Assembly (NCBI GenBank): GCA_002438625.1
Contig: DJPS01000002.1
Span: 1 to 32,748, forward strand
Reading direction: 5' to 3'
DNA from: Christensenella sp. UBA6406
GTDB lineage: Bacteria; Bacillota; Clostridia; Christensenellales; UBA1242
DNA length: 32,748 nt
Positions 8,628-16,154 of the stretch are shown piece after piece. How positions within the stretch are numbered: position 1 is the stretch's first letter; every line of letters begins with the position of its first letter. The notes beneath the pieces are model-generated. The model had not been told where the DNA came from. It was given only the letters and a program-made list of their open reading frames with translations, and made no database searches. Position numbers and translations under genes: made by a program.

Positions 8628-9962
8628 ATGAAAAAGTTTTTTGATGGATTTAAAAATTGTATAGATACATTTTTTGAAAAAAATATATCTATTGCCTTTT
8701 TTGTTATTGTTCTAAGTTTAGGGTGGATTTTAGATTTAACTTTTTATAGTTATTCAATAATTTGCTTTATGTTTTGTGTGAATTTGCTTTTTAGAAGTGA
8801 TTTATCTCCATTTTTAATTTGTCTACCTTCAATGATGTTTGTGTTTAATGAGTATCCTATAACAACTCCTTATTATGTGCTTTTGTCGCTTAGTTTAAGT
8901 GCCGTTTTGCTTTGCTTTTGTGTTTATTTAATTAGGGAAAGTAGAAAAGGAACATTAAGTTTTAAATTTGATAAACGCAGTTTTGTAATTCTAATTGCAC
9001 TTCTTGGTTTAACGTTGGGCGGAATTTTTAGTGCGTATTTTAGCGTAAAAAGTATGATTTTTGCCGTTGTTATAATGGGTTCAACTTTGGTTTATTATTT
9101 GTTTATCAAAAATTTTAGCAAAATTAAAATGAGTGAATTTTTATATAAGATGTTTTTAATTTCAACTATTGTTATAATTATTCAACTTATTTATTGCTAT
9201 GTGGCAAGTGGAAATCCGCTTTCAGTTTTGCAAAATAAGGGTGCAAGGGTTGGAATAGGAGAGATTAATTTGCCTGCAACTGTGCTTGCAATGGCAATCC
9301 CGCTTATGATTTATAAGGCGATTAATTCTAAATATGATTATATATATATTCTATTTGCCGTTTTAACCTTAATCTTTGTCGTAATGACTTGTTGTCGTGG
9401 GGCGTTGCTGTTTGCTGGTGTTTTTGGTTTGTTGTCTTTTATTGTGTATTTTATAAAGACAAAAAGGAAAAGTGTTCCAACTGCGTTTTTAGGTAGCCTT
9501 GTTGCGATTGCACTTGTGGCTGTGCTTTGCTTTAAGTCACAAACAATGGCATTGCTTGAACATTTTATAGAACACGGCTTTGATGATTCAGGTCGTTTTG
9601 ATATTTGGAAATTGGGCGTGCAATATTTCTTAGATTATCCTGTCTTTGGTGTGGGGTTGCAAGCACCAACTTGGAGATATGAATATACAATGATTCATTG
9701 CTCAGTTATTCAAATTTTGGCTTGCACAGGTGTGTTTGGTACGCTATGTTTTATAATTTATTTTATAGATAGATATCGCCATATTTTTAAAATTAAAAAT
9801 AATTTATGTATATTTGGATATTTTTCAATTTTAATTTGTGCTTGCTATGGACTTATAGACCAAACAATAACCTGTGCAATTTTCCATATGATTGTCTTTG
9901 TAATTTTATTAGCAATAGATGAAAATTTAAGACAAAGTGATTATGAAAAGAAAAAAGGTTAG
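8628..9962 (+). CDS. O-antigen ligase / polysaccharide polymerase-like membrane protein
   Basis: A 444-residue polytopic membrane protein with about 10-12 hydrophobic segments and a larger loop before the last ones. The segment DSGRFDIWKLGVQYFL, then PVFGVGL, then H-C-S-V-I-Q-I-L and CTGVFGTL follows the Wzy/WaaL pattern (PF04932): Arg and Trp in the loop, P-x-x-G-x-G, a His, and a final Gly-rich helix. Such proteins polymerise or ligate lipid-linked glycans at the outer face of the membrane. Substrate and acceptor cannot be told because no glycosyltransferases lie nearby. The start has AAGGG just upstream. Confidence 0.75.
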   Translation: MKKFFDGFKNCIDTFFEKNISIAFFVIVLSLGWILDLTFYSYSIICFMFCVNLLFRSDLSPFLICLPSMMFVFNEYPITTPYYVLLSLSLSAVLLCFCVYLIRESRKGTLSFKFDKRSFVILIALLGLTLGGIFSAYFSVKSMIFAVVIMGSTLVYYLFIKNFSKIKMSEFLYKMFLISTIVIIIQLIYCYVASGNPLSVLQNKGARVGIGEINLPATVLAMAIPLMIYKAINSKYDYIYILFAVLTLIFVVMTCCRGALLFAGVFGLLSFIVYFIKTKRKSVPTAFLGSLVAIALVAVLCFKSQTMALLEHFIEHGFDDSGRFDIWKLGVQYFLDYPVFGVGLQAPTWRYEYTMIHCSVIQILACTGVFGTLCFIIYFIDRYRHIFKIKNNLCIFGYFSILICACYGLIDQTITCAIFHMIVFVILLAIDENLRQSDYEKKKG

Positions 9963-9981
9963 AATCTGTCAAACATTAATC

Positions 9982-10022
9982 AGCAAAAATTTTATAAAAT
10001 AGGTTAATTTTGTTGCTTTTTA
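9982..10022 (+). terminator. Probable terminator after the O-antigen ligase-like gene
   Basis: AGCAA (9982-9986) pairs with TTGCT (10013-10017), extended inward by AAATT/AATTT with a bulge, and followed by a T-run. Its right arm also serves as the -35 of the next promoter. Confidence 0.5.
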
Positions 10023-10041
10023 TTTAATTTTAAGTTATAAT
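10013..10041 (+). promoter_or_regulatory. Promoter for the DUF308 membrane protein
   Basis: -35 TTGCTT (10013-10018), 17-base spacer, perfect -10 TATAAT (10036-10041), 68 bases before the ATG. Confidence 0.75.
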
Positions 10042-10108
10042 GTATTGCGAATAAAATAAGTCCTATTGTTAAGTTACTTAATGATGGATTTATTTGGAGG
10101 TAAATTTA

Positions 10109-10726
10109 ATGACTGAGTTTTTAAAAAAATTAACAGCTAATAGAATATTGGTTTCTATAATTTGTTTGACGTTAGGATTGCTTTGCATTATTATTCCTAC
10201 AAGCATATTGCCTATTGTGTCTTTAATATTTGGAATATGTTTGTGCATTTTTGGGTTATATCAACTTGTAAACATTGTTTCAATTAAGGATAATGGATTT
10301 ATTGGCTTTTCTATTGTTTCTTGTGCATTAAGTTTTATTTTGGGCTTAGTTCTAATTTTGAATCAAGATGCTGGCACTTTAATGGTTGGTTTAATCACAG
10401 GCATTTGGGCTTTGGTTGCAGGCATTGTACATTTTAGTCAATCTTTTATCCTTGCTAAACTTAAAATGCCTTATGCTGATAATTTAGTTCAAGCAGTATG
10501 TGAACTATGCATTGCTATTTTAATGTTTGTTAATATGAATGCAATGGTAGCAATTCAAATTATAATTTTAGGTGTTTTGCTTGTCGCTTATGGCATTTAT
10601 GTTTTGGTTATGCATTTTTACTTGCTTAAAACTGCTAAACAATTAAGTGATGCACACCAAGAATTTACAGCAAAATCAACTGATGTAAATGAAGAAATTG
10701 TAATTGATGATAATGATAGCGAATAA
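10109..10726 (+). CDS. DUF308/HdeD-like integral membrane protein
   Basis: A 205-residue protein with six hydrophobic segments in three pairs and a short acidic cytoplasmic tail (DVNEEIVIDDNDSE). The repeating unit, for example LGLLCIIIPTSILPIVSLIFG and then LCIFGLYQLVNI, fits the DUF308 short-repeat/HdeD family, whose molecular role is unsettled (HdeD is linked to acid stress in E. coli). The start is the ATG at 10109, fixed by GGAGG at 10096-10100; an upstream in-frame TTG at 10094 lies inside that ribosome site. It is a single-gene unit with its own promoter and a following hairpin terminator. Confidence 0.72.
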   Translation: MTEFLKKLTANRILVSIICLTLGLLCIIIPTSILPIVSLIFGICLCIFGLYQLVNIVSIKDNGFIGFSIVSCALSFILGLVLILNQDAGTLMVGLITGIWALVAGIVHFSQSFILAKLKMPYADNLVQAVCELCIAILMFVNMNAMVAIQIIILGVLLVAYGIYVLVMHFYLLKTAKQLSDAHQEFTAKSTDVNEEIVIDDNDSE

Positions 10727-10762
10727 AAATAAATAATTATACTAGTAAAATTATTAAAAATT

Positions 10763-10816
10763 CTTAGCATTAAAAAGGTGGAAATCATTTCTAAATTTAA
10801 TCTTGCTAAGTTTTTT
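10763..10816 (+). terminator. Terminator after the DUF308 gene
   Basis: CTTAGCA (10763-10769) pairs with TGCTAAG (10804-10810), followed by six T. The interior holds a small GAAAT/ATTTC hairpin. It lies just before the rnr promoter. Confidence 0.6.
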
Positions 10817-10854
10817 GCTTTTATAAGAGAAAATAAATTATTTAAATAAAGTTA

Positions 10855-10883
10855 TTGCACTTTATAAAAAAATAATGTATAAT
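10855..10883 (+). promoter_or_regulatory. Near-consensus promoter for rnr
   Basis: -35 TTGCAC (10855-10860), 17-base spacer, perfect -10 TATAAT (10878-10883). Transcription from about 10890 gives a structured leader of roughly 120 bases. Confidence 0.88.
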
Positions 10884-10897
10884 GGATTATGATAAAA

Positions 10898-10947
10898 GTG
10901 AAAATTGTAATTTGCAGATAAATGCAACTATTTTCACTAAATTTTTT
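10898..10947 (+). promoter_or_regulatory. Structured rnr leader: hairpin followed by T-run, possible attenuator
   Basis: GTGAAAAT (10898-10905) pairs with ATTTTCAC (10930-10937), and inside it TTGCA (10912-10916) pairs with TGCAA (10923-10927). Six T follow at 10942-10947. The hairpin begins only a few bases after the expected transcript start, a layout consistent with attenuation or transcript protection. It matches no riboswitch class I recognise. Confidence 0.45.
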
Positions 10948-11008
10948 AAGTGAAATAAAATAGGGGTTTAAATTTTATTTTATTCATTTTTAATAATGTG
11001 GAGATTTT

Positions 11009-13105
11009 ATGAGTTTTAGAGAGTTGGGAAAAGAAAAAGATAAAAAAGGCAAAGGGATTAAGGGTAAAAGCGGTTTTAAATCATCAAATAAATCAAATTT
11101 TAAAAAGTCTAAATTTAGTGGCAATGAATTTGAAAAAGATAATTTAGGTGAGCCATTTTATGAAGGTAAAGCTTTTGTTGGTAAAATTATGGCACACTCA
11201 AGAGGTTTTGCATTTTGTCATTTAGAAGATGAAGAAATGGAAGATGTTTTTATTGCTCCAACAAGATTAAATGGTGCATTCAATAATGATAGAGTGGAAG
11301 TTGTGCTTTACAATGGAAGAGACGGGCAAAGTGCGGAAGGTAAGGTTGTGAAAATTTTAGAAAGGGGCACAAACATTGTTGTTGGCAACTTTATGGCAAT
11401 GAGAGTGGGTGGATTTGTAACGCCCGACAATCGTAAATTTAATAAAGATATATATATTCAACAAAGCAAAGTTAATAATGCAAAAAATGGTGATAAGGTT
11501 GTTGCTAAACTAACTGATTTTGGTGACTACACAAAAAATCCAAGCGGAGAAATAATTGAAGTTATTGGAGATATGTCAAACAAAGGCGATGACATAGTTG
11601 CAATTATAAGGAATTATGAATTATACCAAGAATTTCCTATGATGGTTGCAGAAAGTGCAAGGAAGACACCTAAAAAAGTTACCGAAAAAGATTTAGTGGG
11701 CAGAAAAGATTTGCGTGGACTGTTAACTTGCACAATAGATGGTGAAGATTCAAGGGATTTTGATGATGCAATTTCTATTGAGAAAACGACGGATGGCAAA
11801 TATAAGTTAGGTGTGCATATTGCAGATGTTGGTCATTATGTCAAAAAGGGCAGTCCAATAGATTTGGAAGCATTCAATAGGGGCACAAGTGTTTATTTCC
11901 CAGATATGGTTTTACCAATGATTCCAAAAGAATTAAGCAACGGCATTTGTTCGCTTAATCCAAAGGTTGATAGACTTACATTGTCAGTGCTTGCAACTTT
12001 AAATGGCGATGGAGATGTGGAAGACTATGAAATTTGCGAAAGTGTTATAAATTCTGATGAAAGAATGACATACAATGATGTTTATGCAGTTTTGCAAGGC
12101 GATGAAGAATTAACCAAGAAATACGCACATATGAAAGAAAGTTTTTTCATTATGGCTGAATTGAATGAAATTTTAGAGCGTAAAAGAAAAATGCGTGGTG
12201 CACTAGATTTTGAAATTCCAGAAGCATATATCAAAGTTGATGAAAATGGAAAAACATGCGACATTGTTGCAAGGGAAAGAAACACGGCACATAGATTGAT
12301 AGAAAGTTTTATGATACTTGCAAACGAAATTGTTGCAAAGCATTTTGATGAATTAAAAGTCCCTTTTGTTTATCGTGTGCATGATAAACCAACATTAGAA
12401 AAGATGCAAGACTTTTTAAGCTTTGTTTTGGGAATTGGCTTAGATGTTAAAGTGAAGGCGGAGCAAATTACAAGCAAAGATTTGCAAAAAATAATTAAGC
12501 AGGCGGATGAAAAAGAAGTGGGTAAAACAGTTAATGAAGTTATGCTTCGCTCTATGCAAAAAGCAATGTACGACACTGCTTGTCGTGGGCATTTTGGCTT
12601 AGGGGCAAGATTTTATTGCCACTTCACTTCACCAATAAGAAGATATCCAGATTTAACAATAAATAGAATTATTAAAGCAAGTTTAAATGGGAAGTTAAAC
12701 GAAAGTGAAATTGCATCATTAAACGAATTTGTTCACGAAAGTGCCGTAAGGTCAAGCGAGAGAGAAAAGTTGGCTGAAAAAGCGGAAAGAGAAGTGGATG
12801 CATTTAAAAAAGCTGAATTTATGGAAAGGTTTATTGGTTCTCAATTTAATGCATCAATTACAGGTGCAACCGCAAATGGAATTTTTGTTGGCTTAGAAAA
12901 CACAGTTGAAGGCTTTATTTCTATTGCAAATTTGCCAGATGATGTTTATGAGTACAATGATAAAACATTTACTTTAAGGGGGCAACACAACACCTTTATG
13001 ATTGGGCGACCTGTTAAAGTTGAATTGCTTGCAGTTAATTTAGAAGAAAGAAAGTTAGACTTTAAATTTATAAATGAATTTGATAAAGATAAATTTGTTA
13101 ATTAG
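11009..13105 (+). CDS. rnr: Ribonuclease R (3'-5' exoribonuclease, RNB family)
   Basis: Processive 3'-5' exoribonuclease that degrades structured RNA. Residues 1-50 form a Lys/Ser-rich basic tail. A cold-shock-like domain follows (FVGKIMAHSRGFAF, about 57-105) and a second one after it. The RNB catalytic domain has the metal-binding DGEDSRDFDDAIS at about 242-255, YFPDMVLPMIPKELSNG, and HFTSPIRRYPDL at about 538-549. An S1 domain closes the chain (ATANGIFVGLENTVEGFI). The usual N-terminal winged-helix module is not visible and the chain ends directly after S1, so the basic tail typical of the C-terminus is at the N-terminus here. The 698-residue length is a little short. GGAG at 11000-11003 supports the start. 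No smpB follows, unlike in many Firmicutes. Confidence 0.95.
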   Translation: MSFRELGKEKDKKGKGIKGKSGFKSSNKSNFKKSKFSGNEFEKDNLGEPFYEGKAFVGKIMAHSRGFAFCHLEDEEMEDVFIAPTRLNGAFNNDRVEVVLYNGRDGQSAEGKVVKILERGTNIVVGNFMAMRVGGFVTPDNRKFNKDIYIQQSKVNNAKNGDKVVAKLTDFGDYTKNPSGEIIEVIGDMSNKGDDIVAIIRNYELYQEFPMMVAESARKTPKKVTEKDLVGRKDLRGLLTCTIDGEDSRDFDDAISIEKTTDGKYKLGVHIADVGHYVKKGSPIDLEAFNRGTSVYFPDMVLPMIPKELSNGICSLNPKVDRLTLSVLATLNGDGDVEDYEICESVINSDERMTYNDVYAVLQGDEELTKKYAHMKESFFIMAELNEILERKRKMRGALDFEIPEAYIKVDENGKTCDIVARERNTAHRLIESFMILANEIVAKHFDELKVPFVYRVHDKPTLEKMQDFLSFVLGIGLDVKVKAEQITSKDLQKIIKQADEKEVGKTVNEVMLRSMQKAMYDTACRGHFGLGARFYCHFTSPIRRYPDLTINRIIKASLNGKLNESEIASLNEFVHESAVRSSEREKLAEKAEREVDAFKKAEFMERFIGSQFNASITGATANGIFVGLENTVEGFISIANLPDDVYEYNDKTFTLRGQHNTFMIGRPVKVELLAVNLEERKLDFKFINEFDKDKFVN

Positions 13106-13194
13106 TTGAAAAATTAAAAAATTAAAGATAAATTAATATTTAAAGTCATTTTGCTGTAAAAAATATTTATTAAATTTTGATGATAAGAATAAAG

Positions 13195-13240
13195 AAAAAC
13201 CATTGAAGTTAAAATAATAATTTCAATGGCTATTTTTTTC
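13195..13240. terminator. Bidirectional terminator between convergent rnr and the PH-like gene
   Basis: CCATTGAA (13200-13207) pairs with TTCAATGG (13222-13229). An A-run precedes the stem and a seven-T run follows it, so it can stop transcription from both sides. Confidence 0.85.
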
Positions 13241-13769
13241 GTTTAAAAATTTTTTTGAAAAATAGATAAACAGATTGAGAATAAAGCCTTTGTTTAAGCG
13301 TTCTTTTGGGTGGAGTGTCAACCCCCACATTTTTACCAAATATTTTGGTTAGGGTTGCCGTTCCATTAATCAAATGTATTTCTTGGAACAATAGGGCAAG
13401 CGTTCTCGCATCTTTATCATATATAGCATTTTTTACTTTTTTACCTTTTAAAGTTTTGCTAATTATTTTAATAAATTGTCGTGCTTCTTTATTCGTGTAA
13501 AAAATCAACTCTCTTTCACAATTATTTATGTTTAAATATAAAACACATCCGTGTCTTTCTATATGTGGCTTGCCGTTTATTAAATCAATGCTTTTCTGTG
13601 GAATAATTTCAGTTTTTGGATCTTGCACCGCAACAACTGGTCTAACATTAGAAACTAAGATTATATTAAAATTAGTCAATACATAAATAACTTTATATTG
13701 TTCGCTATTCAGCCTTATTTTGCCTTTTCGCAAAAATATCTCGTTTTCCACAAAATCATAAATTCGCAT
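13230..13769 (-). CDS. Uncharacterised protein with PH/GRAM-like N-terminal fold
   Basis: No named family recognised. The start is the ATG ending at 13769, set by AGGAG five bases upstream on the minus strand; a longer frame to 13820 has no ribosome site. The 179-residue product is cytosolic. Residues 1-110 alternate short beta-like segments (FLRKGKIRL, YKVIYVLTNFNIILVSN, CVLYLNIN, RELIFYTN) and end in a helix (KEARQFIKIISKTLKG). This looks like a bacterial PH/GRAM domain, where a reporter strand reading VLTNxNIILVS is common. The C-terminus is strongly basic (KKIFKRKK). It probably lies downstream of the four-helix membrane protein gene in one transcript. Confidence 0.6.
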   Translation of the reverse strand: MRIYDFVENEIFLRKGKIRLNSEQYKVIYVLTNFNIILVSNVRPVVAVQDPKTEIIPQKSIDLINGKPHIERHGCVLYLNINNCERELIFYTNKEARQFIKIISKTLKGKKVKNAIYDKDARTLALLFQEIHLINGTATLTKIFGKNVGVDTPPKRTLKQRLYSQSVYLFFKKIFKRKK

Positions 13770-13891
13770 TTTATCTCCTGTTTTATTGCAAAAGATTAGA
13801 TTAGTAAAATTATTGAGCAAGATAGGTTAACCTTAAATTTTACTTATTAATTAATTTTGCAAATTGTATAGATTAAACAACCCAAACAAAT

Positions 13892-14389
13892 TTAAATATT
13901 TTCTGCTGTGTCAATCATTGTAACTTGTTCCGTTGGCTTTTCTAGCATTTTCTCTTTTTTCATTTTATGTGCATCAACAATTTTTAAAGTTGCCGTTGCC
14001 ACTAAAATTGCTGAAACTGCAATAGATGCATACCAAATGGAACTGTTGAAAATAATTGAAACTAATGAAAGTCCTGCAATAATGTACTCAATTATAGCAA
14101 CAACAAAAAACGCCTTGCCTTTTTTCTTTGAATTTTTTGTTTGCTTAATAGATAAAATTAAAAATGTTATGCCATAACTTAAAAAAACTATTCCAATGCC
14201 AATTCCAATCATGCTTAAAGCAATTAAAATAGCATAAACAATCGCAACACCAAAAGCCCCCGCAACGCCTGTATCATCAGGTATGTCAACACCCTTTATA
14301 ATTACAATTAATCCCATTATAACAAGTGCTAATCCAATAACTATGTCAATTATGCTTGAAATAAGCGTTAAAATTCTAATATTTTTCAT
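13892..14389 (-). CDS. Small four-helix membrane protein of unknown function
   Basis: A 165-residue protein with four hydrophobic segments (about 8-32, 45-82, 95-112, 118-140), a basic loop (KQTKNSKKKGK) between the second and third, and a charged C-terminal tail. No family recognised. AAGGAG lies 9 bases upstream of the ATG, and a promoter with a 17-base spacer is at 14430-14458. The PH-like gene lies 122 bases downstream on the same strand with no terminator visible between them, so they may be co-transcribed. Confidence 0.65.
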   Translation of the reverse strand: MKNIRILTLISSIIDIVIGLALVIMGLIVIIKGVDIPDDTGVAGAFGVAIVYAILIALSMIGIGIGIVFLSYGITFLILSIKQTKNSKKKGKAFFVVAIIEYIIAGLSLVSIIFNSSIWYASIAVSAILVATATLKIVDAHKMKKEKMLEKPTEQVTMIDTAENI

Positions 14390-14429
14390 TTATTTAACTC
14401 CTTTTTTGATAATTTATTCATACATTTAC

Positions 14430-14458
14430 ATTGTAGCATAATAAAAAATTAAAATCAA
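14430..14458 (-). promoter_or_regulatory. Minus-strand promoter for the four-helix membrane protein
   Basis: On the minus strand: TTGATT (14458-14453), 17-base spacer, TACAAT (14435-14430), 40 bases before the ATG. Confidence 0.7.
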
Positions 14459-14512
14459 GTAATACAAAACTTTTAATATTATTTGTTTTCTTAAATTGAA
14501 AAAATAGGAAAT

Positions 14513-14545
14513 GAAATGTGTAAAAATATAATGGAAATGTGTAAA
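14513..14545. repeat. Two 12-base direct repeats, period 21
   Basis: GAAATGTGTAAA occurs exactly at 14513-14524 and 14534-14545, start to start 21 bases, or two helical turns. It lies about 55-90 bases upstream of the minus-strand promoter at 14430-14458. The layout resembles a regulator-binding site; no regulator is assigned. Confidence 0.5.
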
Positions 14546-14748
14546 TTGTAAAAGGGGTAGGGTAAACTATAAGTGTAATAGGTTATGGCAATCAGGTTGT
14601 TCATGCATTATTTTTGAACCTTTAATTTTGCGAAATTATTAATTTTGTACTTTGTATTTTTTTTAGTGAGTGTGGGAGATGACTTATTAAAGAGAAAGAA
14701 TAAAAATAAATAAAAAACATTGACTTTGTTGCAAATCAATGTTTTTTT
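14546..14748 (+). other. Gene-free stretch, possible short plus-strand transcript
   Basis: The interval 14390-14787 has no credible coding frame. On the plus strand a promoter-like pair TTGTAA (14546-14551) and TATAAG (14568-14573), spacer 16, is followed about 170 bases later by a perfect terminator ending at 14748. In between are an imperfect hairpin around AGG/TTCA and TGAA/CCT (about 14595-14621) and a GT-rich stretch near 14667-14680. It could be a small RNA. It matches none of 6S, SRP RNA, tmRNA or RNase P by motifs I can recall. Confidence 0.2.
14712..14748. terminator. Bidirectional terminator
   Basis: A 12-bp perfect stem, AAAAAACATTGA (14712-14723) with TCAATGTTTTTT (14736-14747). 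It terminates the minus-strand gene ending at 14788 and could equally end a plus-strand transcript. Confidence 0.88.
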
Positions 14749-14787
14749 GTTTTGTAAATATTTTAATCTTAAACTATTTAGTTTTCA

Positions 14788-15279
14788 TTAGGCATTTCTT
14801 TCAGCGTTCATTGCGTTAAATTTGTTTGTATATGATGCCTTTAAATCTGCTTCTTGTTTCTTAAATTCGCTTCTACCAAGTTCTTTTCTATTTAGATAAA
14901 GTTCTGCATATGTATCTTTGTATTTAGCCATTAAGTCTTCTAGTGTAGCGTTTTCCATGTCAACATTAATTGCTTCTTTGTTCTTCAAAATTTCGCACAT
15001 TTCTTCATTTGAGATATTTTCCATTCTTGAAACATCGATAGACCAAGCACCCAAAAGTATTCCTGAACAAAGTAAACAAGATGCTGCAGTGTGTAATGGT
15101 TGATTAAAAGAGTCTCCTAACTCGTTTATGATTGCGAAACAAGTTCCGCTAACTAACATAGCTAGAGATGCGTAGCCAGTTCTATTGTAAATTACTTTGA
15201 CTTCTCTTTTAATTCTTTCGTTAATTTTATTTAATGCTTTTTCTGCTTTCTTTTCATTATATTTATTTATTAATTCCAT
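14788..15279 (-). CDS. Small two-helix membrane protein with charged flanks
   Basis: A 163-residue protein of unknown family. A basic amphipathic N-terminus (about 1-30) is followed by two hydrophobic segments (YASLAMLVSGTCFAII at about 36-51 and TAASCLLCSGILLGAW at about 64-79), then a long charged helix-rich cytoplasmic tail (about 85-163). AGAGG lies upstream of the ATG, and a consensus promoter sits at 15315-15343. It is a monocistronic unit bounded by the terminator at 14712-14748. No function can be assigned from sequence. Confidence 0.65.
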   Translation of the reverse strand: MELINKYNEKKAEKALNKINERIKREVKVIYNRTGYASLAMLVSGTCFAIINELGDSFNQPLHTAASCLLCSGILLGAWSIDVSRMENISNEEMCEILKNKEAINVDMENATLEDLMAKYKDTYAELYLNRKELGRSEFKKQEADLKASYTNKFNAMNAERNA

Positions 15280-15314
15280 ATTTTTTATACCTCTTTTTTG
15301 GTTTTGTTACCATA

Positions 15315-15343
15315 AGTATAGCACAGGATTTAGGGGTTGTCAA
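15315..15343 (-). promoter_or_regulatory. Consensus minus-strand promoter
   Basis: On the minus strand: TTGACA (15343-15338), 17-base spacer, TATACT (15320-15315), about 36 bases before the start of the two-helix membrane protein. Confidence 0.87.
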
Positions 15344-15545
15344 TATGCAAATTTCAAAAAAATTGAAAAAATTTTTAAATGCATTTTTATTCAAATTGCT
15401 ACATGTTTTATTTAATAAAGGGAATAGAGATATATAAAATATAATTTATTTGTATAATTTTGTTTAAAAGTTTAATTTTTTAATTAACGTTATGGGAGGA
15501 TAAGACAAAATATCCAATAAAATTAGAGTTAGTTCTACATTTAAT

Positions 15546-15587
15546 AAAAAACCATAAAGAGATAGATTACTGCTTTAATGGTTTTTT
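15546..15587. terminator. Bidirectional terminator downstream of HU
   Basis: AAAAAACCAT (15546-15555) pairs with ATGGTTTTTT (15578-15587), extended inward by AAAG/CTTT with one bulge. It lies 36 bases beyond the HU stop codon on the minus strand. Confidence 0.85.
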
Positions 15588-15623
15588 GCTTTATAAAATA
15601 TATTTTGATTTTCTATTTATAAA

Positions 15624-15908
15624 TTAGTCTTGATTTTCAATTAATGCTTTAAAACTTGCACCAAATTTGAAAGATGGAACTTTGCATGCTGCAACTTCAA
15701 CTTTTTCACCTGTTTTAGGGTTTTGGCAAATTCTGCTACCTCTTTCTTTAACTTCAAATGTTCCAAAACCTGCTAATTGAATTTTGTCATCTTCTTTCAA
15801 TGCTTTTAAAATAGTGGCAACGAAAGCATCATATGCTTGGCTTGCTTCCTTAGCAGAGTTGTAATCGCCATTCTCTTGCATACTTTTAATAAATTCTGCT
15901 TTATTCAT
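15624..15908 (-). CDS. hup: HU-family nucleoid DNA-binding protein
   Basis: A 94-residue HU/IHF-fold protein that bends and compacts DNA as a dimer. The helical N-terminus MNKAEFIKSMQE, the core IQLAGFGTFEVKERGSR and the arm ICQNPKTGEKVEVAACKVPSFKFG are all present. The arm keeps the intercalating Pro in NPKTG. The acidic GDYNSAKEA near the N-terminus and the ending ENQD are mild variations. TAGGA supports the ATG. Its own promoter (15954-15982) and terminator make a monocistronic unit. A small AGCAA/TTGCT hairpin sits in the leader near 15932-15945. Confidence 0.96.
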   Translation of the reverse strand: MNKAEFIKSMQENGDYNSAKEASQAYDAFVATILKALKEDDKIQLAGFGTFEVKERGSRICQNPKTGEKVEVAACKVPSFKFGASFKALIENQD

Positions 15909-15953
15909 TATATAATCCTACCTTTAATTATTAGCAACTTATTGCTTATTTTG

Positions 15954-15982
15954 ATTATAGCATAAATAAATTTAAAATGCAA
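15954..15982 (-). promoter_or_regulatory. Promoter for HU
   Basis: On the minus strand: TTGCAT (15982-15977), 17-base spacer, perfect TATAAT (15959-15954), preceded by TGC, an extended -10. A strong promoter is expected for a nucleoid protein. Confidence 0.85.
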
Positions 15983-16154
15983 ACAAATTTAATGTATTTT
16001 TATATATGCTAGAAAATATAATGCTAAGCAGAAGATTGCTTATAAAATAAACAGCAATATTTAGGTGATTGGTTTGTTATTTATTTGTTTAATATTTTTT
16101 ATTTCTCTGTTTTTTCTTGTGTCGCATTAATGTTATAAATGTTTTAACTTAATG

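Larger units (their letters stand above)
15280..15623. other. Intergenic region: promoter and shared terminator, no gene
   Basis: It holds the minus-strand promoter at 15315-15343 and the terminator at 15546-15587. The middle is very AT-rich. A GGGAGG at 15493-15498 follows ATG-like bases, but the only frame there is three codons long. Confidence 0.6.

Noticed and set aside
13106..13194. smpB or tmRNA after rnr
   Set aside because: The rnr-smpB-ssrA order is common in Firmicutes, but only a short AT-rich spacer and a terminator follow here.
14390..14787. RNase P, 6S, SRP RNA or tmRNA in the gene-free interval
   Set aside because: None of the conserved core motifs I can recall for these RNAs is present.
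15197..15437. Plus-strand frames over the start of the two-helix membrane protein
   Set aside because: Hydrophobic, Phe-rich translations antisense to a real gene and its consensus promoter, with no ribosome site.
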